The translations under genes and the position numbers were made by a program. Under the pieces are notes generated by a model. That model ran no database searches and was not told the DNA's origin. It saw only the letters and a list, made by a program, of their open reading frames with translations. Positions 1 to 6,578 of a stretch of DNA of 8,880 nt are shown piece by piece. The DNA comes from Candidatus Pelearchaeum sp. GTDB taxonomy: Archaea > Thermoproteota > Nitrososphaeria_A > Caldarchaeales > Caldarchaeaceae. Where the stretch lies: the NCBI GenBank assembly GCA_015520425.1, contig WAQC01000031.1:1-8880 (forward strand). The letters run 5' to 3'. Every line of letters begins with the position of its first letter. The stretch's first letter is position 1.

Positions 1-621
1 GAATTATGTGAGCGTATAGCTGGTGGTGATGTTGATGTAGTGACAAACGCGGTTGGTAAGGATAGGCGTATAGGTTCGTATTATCTTAAGGGGGCGCTTG
101 GGTATGGTGGCCCGTGTTTCCCTAGGGATAATAAGGCGTTTGCAGTGTTTGCTAAACGACTTGGTGTTAACGCTTATATCGCTACAGCCACTCAACGAAT
201 AAATGAGCGTCAGGCTTCACGTGTGTTAAATGTTCTTAAACGGCTTGCAGTAATGCCGCCTGCTCAAATAGCTATACTAGGACTATCGTATAAGCCCAAC
301 ACTAACGTAGTAGAGGAATCTCAGTCAATAATAATTGCCGATAAACTGGTTAAGAAAGGATATAGGGTAGCTGTATATGACCCAATAGCTATGTCTAATG
401 CGCGTCAAGTATTGGGTGATGTGGTGGAGTATTGTGAAAGTTTAGAAGAATGCGTCAAGAAATGCTCGGTTTGTATAATAGCTACTCCCTGGGATAGCTT
501 TAAAGATATACCACTTAAGTTTTTTAGAGGGAAGATTCTTATAGATTGCTGGAGAATATTCAGAGATTCAGTAGCTACTGTAAAAGATATACAATATATC
601 GGTCTTGGTGTTAATTTCTAG
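1..621 (+). CDS. Nucleotide-sugar dehydrogenase (UDP-glucose/GDP-mannose dehydrogenase family), C-terminal part, 5' end outside window
   Basis: The frame is open from base 1 and ends at TAG 619-621, so about 206 C-terminal residues are visible of a family that is usually 420-450 long. The NAD-binding Rossmann domain lies off the left edge. The central dimerisation helix region is followed by the active-site motif GYGGPCFPRDN, with the catalytic cysteine encoded at 115-117. The C-terminal UDP-sugar-binding domain follows, with ILGLSYKPNTNVVEES and a YDP motif. Enzymes of this family oxidise the C6 hydroxyl of a nucleotide sugar to a carboxylate with two NAD+ in the cytoplasm. The GGPCFPRDN version differs from GGSCWPKD in the second copy at 3023-4372, so the two are divergent paralogues and may use different sugars; the substrate cannot be named. 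A GTG at base 40 is not the real start, because homologous sequence continues upstream of it (the CERIAGGDVD stretch). A methyltransferase follows 54 bases downstream. Confidence 0.9.
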   Translation, partial: ELCERIAGGDVDVVTNAVGKDRRIGSYYLKGALGYGGPCFPRDNKAFAVFAKRLGVNAYIATATQRINERQASRVLNVLKRLAVMPPAQIAILGLSYKPNTNVVEESQSIIIADKLVKKGYRVAVYDPIAMSNARQVLGDVVEYCESLEECVKKCSVCIIATPWDSFKDIPLKFFRGKILIDCWRIFRDSVATVKDIQYIGLGVNF

Positions 622-639
622 CAGATATAAGCGTATTGA

Positions 640-650
640 ATTTTATTTAC
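640..650 (+). promoter_or_regulatory. Possible TATA-like box for the methyltransferase gene
   Basis: The TTTTATTT stretch at 641-648 is preceded by GAA and lies about 30 bases before ATG 676. That would put the transcript start about five bases before the start codon, a near-leaderless arrangement, and there is no Shine-Dalgarno sequence before this ATG. A second TATA-like stretch, TTTATAAT (657-664), would start transcription after ATG 676 and would fit only a GTG start at 694. Read-through from the upstream gene is also possible. Confidence 0.3.
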
Positions 651-675
651 TGCTAGTTTATAATACTCTCTGGTC

Positions 676-1254
676 ATGGTAAGCTTAGGCAATGTGTTAG
701 CGTATTACTTTTGCTTCGCTAGACTACCTAGAAAAGGGAGAATATTAGATGCTGGTTGTGGTTCTGGGCTTTTTTCTTTTGTGGCTTCGGGTGCTGGTAG
801 GGGTAAGAGGGCTGATATGGAACTCATAGGTGTTGATGTATTCTTGCCATATCTCAAACAAGCATTAGGTTATGACCATAGGATACAGTGTAGTGTGTAT
901 AGTCTTCCATTCAGGGATAAGCAAATAGATGCCGTCGTTTCTGTGGAAGTTTTGGAGCATTTAACAAAAGAACAAGGTTTTACTTTTCTTAATGAAGTTG
1001 AGCGGGTATGTAGGGGGATTGTAGCTCTTTCCACTCCTATAGGCTTTAAGTCGCGTCATGAGTCTGATGATAATCCATGGATGAAACATAGGAGTAGTTG
1101 GTCTCCTCAAGAGCTAAAGAATATGGGCTACTCTGTTCGTTTCCTACCAGATTTTGCTAAGAAAGGTTGGTTTTTCTTGCCGTTTGCGGTAATTTGGCGT
1201 TTAAGAATTCCTAGAGTGGCTGCTACTATAATAGCTTTCAAGCATATTAAATAA
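676..1254 (+). CDS. Class I SAM-dependent methyltransferase, short form
   Basis: This 192-residue protein has the class I Rossmann fold signature. Motif I is LDAGCGSG at residues 24-31, an acidic residue ends the second strand (GVD, D54), and the post-motif is SVEVLEHL at 89-96. A later segment (STPIGF, then HRSSWSPQEL near 138-147) is seen in many small methyltransferases of glycan and natural-product loci, where the target is a sugar or lipid. The acceptor cannot be named. Only about 20 residues precede motif I, so the usual N-terminal helices are short or missing. In-frame stops at 619, 628, 637 and 661 rule out an upstream start. GTG 694 is an alternative start that would still keep motif I. 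There are no membrane segments. Its place after a nucleotide-sugar dehydrogenase suggests modification of a surface glycan, which is inference. Confidence 0.8.
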   Translation: MVSLGNVLAYYFCFARLPRKGRILDAGCGSGLFSFVASGAGRGKRADMELIGVDVFLPYLKQALGYDHRIQCSVYSLPFRDKQIDAVVSVEVLEHLTKEQGFTFLNEVERVCRGIVALSTPIGFKSRHESDDNPWMKHRSSWSPQELKNMGYSVRFLPDFAKKGWFFLPFAVIWRLRIPRVAATIIAFKHIK

Positions 1255-1258
1255 AAAT
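1247..1258 (-). terminator. Possible T-rich terminator of the NAD+ synthetase transcript
   Basis: On the minus strand this reads ATTTTTATTTAA, about 30 bases past the nadE stop and overlapping the end of the convergent methyltransferase gene. Archaeal termination commonly uses T-runs without a hairpin. The 32 bases between the two convergent stops hold nothing else that I can recognise. Confidence 0.25.
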
Positions 1259-1286
1259 CATTCTATATCTATCAAGTCTTAGCTGA

Positions 1287-2966
1287 TTATTGACCACGTT
1301 GAAACATTTCTTCAGGAATATCAAGCTCTTCATAGCTTACATAAGCTATTGGCATTCTCCATCCTGTTCCGAAGGCTCTGTCGGTAACTTTAATTCCTAC
1401 TGGTGCTTGCTTTCTCTTAAATTCCGCAATTTTAACCATTTTCAGAACCTGCTTTACAGTCGTCTCATCAAATCCTTCTGATATTATTTCTTCTGCGGAC
1501 ATGTGCTGTTCTATGTGCATGTGTAGTATTTTATCTAGTTCCTCGTATGGTGGTAGGGTGTCTTGGTCTGTTTGGTTAGGTTTAAGTTCTGCTGAGGGTG
1601 CTTTAGTTAGAACTCGCTCTGGTATTACTTGTTTCTGCTTGTTAAGCCATTTGGCGATGCGGTAAACCATTGTCTTGGGGACATCGGATATTACTGCAAG
1701 CCCGCCTGACATGTCGCCGTATAGCGTGCAGTATCCAACGGCGAGCTCTGATTTATTACCAGTTGTGAGCAGGAGTGCGCGGTATTTGTTTGAGAGAGCC
1801 ATCAACAAGTTACCGCGTATGCGTGCCTGTATATTCTCCTCAGTAACGTCCCGCTCATAGCCTGTAAATGCATCTCTAAGGGCTTCCTCATACGACTTCA
1901 TAATGTCCGCTATTGGTATTATCAGCGTCTTTATACCTAGATTTCTGGCCAGTTGTTGCGCGTCTTCTATGCTCTCTGGGCGGTTAAATGGTGAGGGCAT
2001 GATGACGCCTAAGACATTCTCAGGTCCCATAGCTTCTACGGCAATCGCTGCTGTGAGCGAGGAGTCTATTCCACCAGACAAGCCGAGTAGGACGCGCGAA
2101 AATCCACACTTGCGAGCATAGTCGCGTGTTCCTAAAACTAGAGCCCGCCAAATCTCAGACTCTGGCGTAAAATCGTCCTGAGACACATAGCCATGCATAG
2201 AGTCTAAATCAACTATTAACAAGTCTTCCTCAAAGGCTTTAGCGCGTGCTATTAGCTTACCCTTAGACGAGAATACCATACTCCTACCATCAAACACTAG
2301 GTCATCATTACCACCTACTTGATTTACATATACCAGTGTTACACCGTGCCGCTGCGCCATATGGCTTAGCATGGCTTCGCGAAGTTGCTGCTTACCCACT
2401 GTGAAGGGTGATGCAGATAGGTTAATCACTAAGTTAGTGCCCTCGTGGACCAGTTGCTCCACAGGGTCTATATGATACCTACGCCTCTGCCAGAAGTCTC
2501 TATCGTTCCAAATATCCTCGCATATAGTTACCCCTACTAGATTATTGGAGAGGTGGAATGTTTGGGGAGTTGGTGCTGGTTCAAAGTATCTATCTTCGTC
2601 AAAGACATCGTAAGTTGGTAGAAGGCTCTTACGGAAACAGACTCTTATCTCTCCATCCTCTAGTAGTGCTGCGGTGTTGAAGAGTGGTCTGCCTTCTTTG
2701 AGATTGTTAGGTTCTGCTAAACCAACAAGTGTGGGTGGGGTGTCTTTGAGTTGCTCGGCAAGCCAGTTAAGGACTTGCCAGCTCCTCTTGATAAATCCCC
2801 GCTGTAAGAGCAGGTCGCGCGGAGGGTATCCTAGAAGCGATAGCTCTGAAGTAATAATAAGCTCTGCACCAGCTCTCTCAGCCATCCGCGCGCCCTCAAT
2901 AATCTTACGGGCATTACCATACAGGTCGCCCACTATATAGTTCTGTTGAAGAAGCGCTATCTTCAT
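1287..2966 (-). CDS. nadE: Glutamine-dependent NAD+ synthetase (glutaminase plus synthetase domains)
   Basis: This 559-residue protein is a fusion of two domains. Residues 1 to about 265 are a nitrilase-type glutaminase with its Glu-Lys-Cys triad visible: E41 (TSELSLLGYPP), K113 (FRKSLLP) and C149 (TICEDIW). Residues from about 275 on are the N-type ATP pyrophosphatase with LSGGIDSS at 296-303, then GNKSELAVGYCTLYGDMSGG (403-422) and KAPSAELKPNQTDQDTLPPY (455-474). It makes NAD+ from deamido-NAD+, ATP and glutamine in the cytoplasm. The length fits the bacterial two-domain class; most archaeal NadE proteins known to me are ammonia-dependent, about 250-270 residues long, and lack the glutaminase domain. 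The start at ATG 2966 gives MKIALLQQNY, the normal family start. It lies 56 bases downstream of a UDP-glucose dehydrogenase but has its own TATA-like box and no Shine-Dalgarno sequence. Confidence 0.95.
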   Translation of the reverse strand: MKIALLQQNYIVGDLYGNARKIIEGARMAERAGAELIITSELSLLGYPPRDLLLQRGFIKRSWQVLNWLAEQLKDTPPTLVGLAEPNNLKEGRPLFNTAALLEDGEIRVCFRKSLLPTYDVFDEDRYFEPAPTPQTFHLSNNLVGVTICEDIWNDRDFWQRRRYHIDPVEQLVHEGTNLVINLSASPFTVGKQQLREAMLSHMAQRHGVTLVYVNQVGGNDDLVFDGRSMVFSSKGKLIARAKAFEEDLLIVDLDSMHGYVSQDDFTPESEIWRALVLGTRDYARKCGFSRVLLGLSGGIDSSLTAAIAVEAMGPENVLGVIMPSPFNRPESIEDAQQLARNLGIKTLIIPIADIMKSYEEALRDAFTGYERDVTEENIQARIRGNLLMALSNKYRALLLTTGNKSELAVGYCTLYGDMSGGLAVISDVPKTMVYRIAKWLNKQKQVIPERVLTKAPSAELKPNQTDQDTLPPYEELDKILHMHIEQHMSAEEIISEGFDETTVKQVLKMVKIAEFKRKQAPVGIKVTDRAFGTGWRMPIAYVSYEELDIPEEMFQRGQ

Positions 2967-2994
2967 ACGGCATCTAAATTAGGAAAACTGCCAG

Positions 2995-3003
2995 ATTATA
3001 AAA
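2995..3003 (-). promoter_or_regulatory. TATA-like box for nadE
   Basis: The minus strand reads TTTTATAAT, centred about 33 bases before ATG 2966. Transcription about 26 bases downstream would begin near 2973 and give a leader of some seven bases. No Shine-Dalgarno sequence precedes the ATG, which fits near-leaderless translation. The same T-rich stretch could also serve to end the UGDH transcript. Confidence 0.4.
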
Positions 3004-3022
3004 TAATACTGAAAATGTAAGA

Positions 3023-4372
3023 CTAATACCCTAACCCTATTGCCGAAATCCTCACACCCTCAGATAGGAATTTACTAATATTATATATTCTACGTGCATC
3101 CAATACTTGCGCTTTATTCATTAGGTTTCTAAAGTCTTCTGGCCTTAAATTGTTGAATTCTGGCCAGTCAGTAAGTATTATTGCTAGCTCAGCCTCGGCT
3201 AGACACTCCTTAGATGATGAGGCATACTCCACATTATCTCCCAACTCCTTACGTACATTCTGCATCGCTTTCGGGTCATAGACCTTCATCGCTGCTCCCC
3301 TGTTTTTGAGTTCCTTAATTATCTTAAGCGACACCGCGCCACGTATATCGTCTGTTCCAGATTTGAAGGCCAGCCCAAGAATTGCTACCCTTTTTCCTCT
3401 TAAAGAACCTAGAATTTCCTCCGCAAGCATAACTATCTTTTGTGGCTGTTCCTCGTTAACTTCAAGTGTTGCGTTTATGAGGGGTGCTTCCACACCCGCT
3501 TTCTGGAAAAACAGTCTTAGTGCCTGTAGGTCTTTGGGCCAGCATGAGCCTCCCCAGCCCGGCCCAGCCTTAAGGAAATAAGGCCCTATCCGTTTGTCAA
3601 GGCCTATTCCAGCCGCTACATGCTCAACATCCGCGCCTGGTAGTTTTTGGCATAGGTTGGCTATCATGTTGATGAAGCTGACTTTCATCGCTAGGAATGC
3701 GTTGTTGGCGTATTTTATGAGCTCCGCATTAACTGGGCTTGTTCTTAGGATGGGTGGTGTGTTGCTGCCGTAGAATTCTCTATAGATTTTTTCAAGTTCT
3801 TCTCCAGACTTTGGGTCGCATTCGCCTATGATTATGCGGTCTGGGTTTAGCGTGTCTTCTACTGCGTTTCCTTCGCGTAAGAATTCTGGATTCATGCAGA
3901 GGCCAAAATCTTCGCCACATTTTTTCCCTGACTCTCTTTCAAGTATAGGCTTGATGAGCTCTTCGGTGGTTGTGGGGGTTACTGTGCTCTTCACGACGAC
4001 TAGGTGCCACTCCTTCTTCTTGCGTAGTGCTTGGCCTATGTCTTGTGCGGCTTTTTGAACATATGTCAGGTCTATATCTCCGTCAGGTTTTGAGGGTGTT
4101 CCTACTGTTATGAATGTTATATCGCTGTTCATTACTGCGTCGTGGCTGTTGTTTGCTAATTGTAGTGTTTTGTTGCTTATTGTTGTTTTTAGGAGCTCCT
4201 CTAGGCCTGGCTCGTAAAACGGTGCCTCTCCCTTGGATATTTTCTCCATTTTGTTTTGGTCTATATCATAGCATAGTGTTATGAATCCTTTTGAGGCGAA
4301 GCATGCTGCTGTTGTGAGTCCTACGTATCCTAGGCCTATGAATGAGAGTTTGGGCTTGTTTCTTTGTGTCAT
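3023..4372 (-). CDS. UDP-glucose 6-dehydrogenase family protein, complete
   Basis: This 449-residue protein is full length for the family. The N-terminal Rossmann domain has GLGYVG at 13-18 and a strand-ending acidic residue (YDID, 35-38). Further family motifs are EPGLEELL, TVGTPS and KSTVTP (128-133), then NPEFLREGNAVED (161-173). The central domain has LIKYANNAFLAMKVSF (218-233). The active-site motif is GWGGSCWPKD, with catalytic cysteine C277; Trp replaces the more usual Phe of CFPKD. The C-terminal domain has ILGLAFKSGTDDIR (331-344) and YDPKA. The likely reaction is UDP-glucose plus two NAD+ to UDP-glucuronate in the cytoplasm. Its ATG overlaps the galU TGA (ATGA), so the enzyme making UDP-glucose is co-transcribed, which supports UDP-glucose as substrate. 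UDP-N-acetylated sugars remain possible from sequence alone. Confidence 0.92.
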   Translation of the reverse strand: MTQRNKPKLSFIGLGYVGLTTAACFASKGFITLCYDIDQNKMEKISKGEAPFYEPGLEELLKTTISNKTLQLANNSHDAVMNSDITFITVGTPSKPDGDIDLTYVQKAAQDIGQALRKKKEWHLVVVKSTVTPTTTEELIKPILERESGKKCGEDFGLCMNPEFLREGNAVEDTLNPDRIIIGECDPKSGEELEKIYREFYGSNTPPILRTSPVNAELIKYANNAFLAMKVSFINMIANLCQKLPGADVEHVAAGIGLDKRIGPYFLKAGPGWGGSCWPKDLQALRLFFQKAGVEAPLINATLEVNEEQPQKIVMLAEEILGSLRGKRVAILGLAFKSGTDDIRGAVSLKIIKELKNRGAAMKVYDPKAMQNVRKELGDNVEYASSSKECLAEAELAIILTDWPEFNNLRPEDFRNLMNKAQVLDARRIYNISKFLSEGVRISAIGLGY

Positions 4373-5241
4373 TTATCGGCACCTCTTCCATGGGTGTAGG
4401 ATTGTTGTATTGCTTCCCAGTATTGTGTTGGGTTTCCTATGTCTAGTCGGATGGAGTTCTTATCCAGCTTGATTGCTATCACTTTTTTCCCTTGGTTTAT
4501 CAATTCTTGTATTCCGTCTGTTAGCTGTAGCTCGCCGCCAACGCCTGGTTTTATCGTGTTGAGCGCGTCAAATATTGTGTGTCTGAATATGTATATTGGC
4601 ATTATGGCTAGGTTTGTGGTTGGTTTTTCTGGTTTCTCCACCACGCGTTGGACTATTAATTCTTCGTTTTTCTCTGTTATTTCTGCTATGCCGTATTGTC
4701 TGGGGTTTTCAACTTCCTGAAGTAATAGGATAGCCTCAGCCTTCTCTTCTAAGAATTTTCTAAACATCTTAGCTAGTGGTCTTTCTATTCCGTGTGATAT
4801 TATGTAAGTGTCTCCCGCATGTACGATGAATGGGTTTGAGCCTACTACTTTCTGCGTAATAAGAACCGCATGCCCAAATCCGCGTGGCTCTGGTTGGTTT
4901 ACCCAGATTAGTGTGGAGTTTTCTATCATTTTGTAGAATTTGTTTAGCTCTTCTGCTGCTTTCTTGCCGCTGTTTTTGAGCAGTTCTACGTATGAGTAGT
5001 CTGGTGTGAAGTAGTCTTCAACTGTTCTTTTTCCGCGGCCTACTACGAAGATGAATTCGCGTATGCCCTCGTTATAGAGTTGTTCAAAGACTAGGTGTAG
5101 TAGTGGCTTTACGCATAGTTCTCCGTTGTGGGTTTTTGCGAAGATTGGGAGCATTTCTTTTGGTTGTTCTTTTGTGGCGGGTAGCATTCTTGTTCCGAGG
5201 CCAGCTACTGGTAGGACTGCTTTCAGTTGTGATAGGCTCAC
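4369..5241 (-). CDS. galU: UTP-glucose-1-phosphate uridylyltransferase
   Basis: This 290-residue protein is a nucleotidyltransferase of the GalU group. It has GLGTRMLPATKEQPKEMLP at 14-32 (nucleotide-binding loop and catalytic Arg/Lys), VVGRGKRTVEDYF (66-78), GFGHAVL (121-127), the metal-binding Asp in HAGDTYI (D144), RQYGIAE (181-187), VEKPEKP (201-207) and GELQLTDGI (236-244). Most GalU proteins have GDD where this one has GDT. It makes UDP-glucose and pyrophosphate from UTP and glucose-1-phosphate. The start is GTG 5241, the only start codon between the in-frame TAA at 5251-5253 and the nucleotide-binding motif. No Shine-Dalgarno sequence precedes it, and a TATA-like box about 29 bases upstream would give a near-leaderless transcript. 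The dehydrogenase that uses its product overlaps its 3' end. A thymidylyltransferase role is less likely given the KEMLP and GKR motifs. Confidence 0.9.
   Translation of the reverse strand: MSLSQLKAVLPVAGLGTRMLPATKEQPKEMLPIFAKTHNGELCVKPLLHLVFEQLYNEGIREFIFVVGRGKRTVEDYFTPDYSYVELLKNSGKKAAEELNKFYKMIENSTLIWVNQPEPRGFGHAVLITQKVVGSNPFIVHAGDTYIISHGIERPLAKMFRKFLEEKAEAILLLQEVENPRQYGIAEITEKNEELIVQRVVEKPEKPTTNLAIMPIYIFRHTIFDALNTIKPGVGGELQLTDGIQELINQGKKVIAIKLDKNSIRLDIGNPTQYWEAIQQSYTHGRGADK
4380..4385 (-). promoter_or_regulatory. Shine-Dalgarno site of the UDP-glucose dehydrogenase gene
   Basis: GAGGTG on the minus strand lies inside the end of galU, seven bases before ATG 4372. It complements the archaeal 16S rRNA tail. 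Together with the ATGA overlap it indicates translation of the second gene of a two-gene operon, and it fixes the start. Confidence 0.6.
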
Positions 5242-5265
5242 GGCTATGGGTTAGGTTTTGTCTTC

Positions 5266-5275
5266 TTTTATAAAA
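5266..5275 (-). promoter_or_regulatory. TATA-like box for the galU-UGDH operon
   Basis: The ten bases TTTTATAAAA form a perfect palindrome centred about 29 bases before GTG 5241. The predicted transcript start falls within about four bases of the start codon. This agrees with the lack of a Shine-Dalgarno site before galU. Note that a 25-codon open frame (5251-5328, minus strand) runs across it. Confidence 0.5.
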
Positions 5276-5329
5276 GCATAATTTTCTCGTGCTGTGGCTT
5301 CTGATGGTTCATAGAGCTTTGAGAGCATG

Positions 5330-6472
5330 TTAGCTGTTTAGGTGTAGCTGGATTAGTCTGCGCATCTTCTCCTTGAATATCTGTTCATCAAATCTTTTCG
5401 CAGCTTCCTGCGCTTCTGCTGAGAGGCTGTCCATGAACCATTCCTCGGTTGTCAGTATCTCGTCTATGCACTCTGCTGCTTGTTCTATTGTTGTGAAGCT
5501 GAGGCCGTAGTCGTGTCTTCTTTGTAGGATGTCTAGCCAGGGTCCTCCTGAGCGGTGTATTACTGGTATTAGGCCTGCTGCCATTCCCTCTACTATTGCT
5601 ATGCCAAAGTGCTCGTTGGGCATGGTGTGTAGGTAGATGCGCGCGTTGGACATTAGCTCTATCTTCTTCTCAAACGTTAGGTTTGGCAATAGCATTACCT
5701 TGTCGCGTACGCCCAGCTTGTTGATTAGGTGTTGTAGGTGGTTTAGGTAGTTGGGGAACATCTCTTGTATGTTCCCTATTATGAGGAATTTCTTCACGCT
5801 TCTAGTCTTGGCTGCGATGTACGGTATCATGTCTAGGTTTTTGCCTGGTGCTATGCGTCCTACCGTGATGACTACATTCTCGCGTCTCTTCGTTTTTGTT
5901 GTGGCTAGCTTGCTTATTCTTGCCACATCCACGGGTGGGTGTATGACCATCGGCGTTATTCCCATGTAGCGTTGTGCGAGTAGCTGTGTGTATGTGGAGT
6001 TGACTATTAGTGTTGTTCTGGGTAGGAATACGTTGTCTATTGCGCGTTGTATAATGTGGTATGGTGTGTAGTAGAGTCTCCAGAGGCTGCTATTGTAGAA
6101 TTTTTCGCGCTCTTCTTTGAGGCCGTAGAGGTAGGGGTAGTGTATGTAGCTTATGTCTGCGAGGCCGCGGTCTGTCTCTGCGTATGTTGATATTATTATG
6201 TCGTAGCTTTGTCTGGCTAGTATCGTGTAGATGCCTTCTGCTATTCTCTTGTATGCGTCAAAGTGGTTTGTGTTGAGTGGTATCTCGCGCTCTGGCTTGA
6301 TTTCGTCTAGCTTGTATCCGAAGCTTCGGCAGATTCTTTCCCACGCTACGTGGCCTGATGATAATACTGTTACTTTGAACCCCATGTTCTTAAGTAGTGC
6401 GAGTACTGATACGGCGACGCGCTCAGCGCCGCCACTATTATTAATGTTATTATGCATTAGAAGTGCATTCAT
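5330..6472 (-). CDS. GT4-family glycosyltransferase resembling Alg11
   Basis: This 380-residue protein has the GT-B fold of CAZy family GT4. The N-terminal acceptor domain begins MHNNINNSGGAERVA, with the GGAERV loop at 14-19, and has SYIHYPYLYGL (108-118). The donor domain has GRIAPGKN (R206 and K211, phosphate-contacting positions), MLLPNLTFEKKIELMSNA, and HTMPNEHFGIAIVEGMAAG, whose E287 and E295 form the EX7E motif. That last block followed by HRSGGPWLDI closely resembles eukaryotic Alg11, the alpha-1,2-mannosyltransferase of dolichol-linked N-glycan assembly (NEHFGIGVVE...SGGPKLDI), as does IHYP. It probably acts on the cytoplasmic face, extending a lipid-linked glycan from a nucleotide-sugar donor; donor and linkage are not known. 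I see no clear transmembrane helix. The start at ATG 6472 is fixed by a good Shine-Dalgarno site. The next gene on this strand, galU, begins 88 bases downstream from its own promoter. Confidence 0.88.
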   Translation of the reverse strand: MNALLMHNNINNSGGAERVAVSVLALLKNMGFKVTVLSSGHVAWERICRSFGYKLDEIKPEREIPLNTNHFDAYKRIAEGIYTILARQSYDIIISTYAETDRGLADISYIHYPYLYGLKEEREKFYNSSLWRLYYTPYHIIQRAIDNVFLPRTTLIVNSTYTQLLAQRYMGITPMVIHPPVDVARISKLATTKTKRRENVVITVGRIAPGKNLDMIPYIAAKTRSVKKFLIIGNIQEMFPNYLNHLQHLINKLGVRDKVMLLPNLTFEKKIELMSNARIYLHTMPNEHFGIAIVEGMAAGLIPVIHRSGGPWLDILQRRHDYGLSFTTIEQAAECIDEILTTEEWFMDSLSAEAQEAAKRFDEQIFKEKMRRLIQLHLNS

Positions 6473-6478
6473 GAGAAA

Positions 6479-6518
6479 ATCACCTAATTTTATGGATGTT
6501 GTGGTTATTCTTAAATTT
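6479..6518 (-). promoter_or_regulatory. TATA-like box and Shine-Dalgarno site of the glycosyltransferase gene
   Basis: AGGTGAT (6485 down to 6479) complements the archaeal 16S tail and lies six bases before ATG 6472, which decides that start over the internal Met6. AAATTTAA (6518 down to 6511) is preceded by G and would start transcription near 6489, just ahead of the Shine-Dalgarno site. The A/T-rich stretch further upstream offers other possible TATA boxes, so the box assignment is weaker than the ribosome site. Confidence 0.5.
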
Positions 6519-6549
6519 CAGCGAAAATAGCTTAATAAACTGGAATTAA

Positions 6550-6562
6550 TATAAAAATATAA
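6550..6562 (-). terminator. Possible T-rich terminator after the metallophosphoesterase gene
   Basis: The minus strand reads ATTATATTTTTAT in a nearly pure A/T stretch about 17-29 bases past the TAA at 6579-6581. There is no hairpin. A T-run of this kind suits archaeal termination and would separate the envelope genes from the glycosyltransferase. Confidence 0.3.
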
Positions 6563-6578
6563 TATTCTTTTGGCGGAA

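Noticed and set aside
657..664. TTTATAAT as the TATA box of the methyltransferase gene
   Set aside because: Transcription about 26 bases downstream would begin after ATG 676. It fits only the alternative GTG start at 694, so the upstream TTTTATTT is preferred.
1057..1080. C/D-box-like bases (CTGATGATA) in the methyltransferase gene
   Set aside because: They lie within well-conserved coding sequence, and I found no properly spaced C', D' and D boxes.
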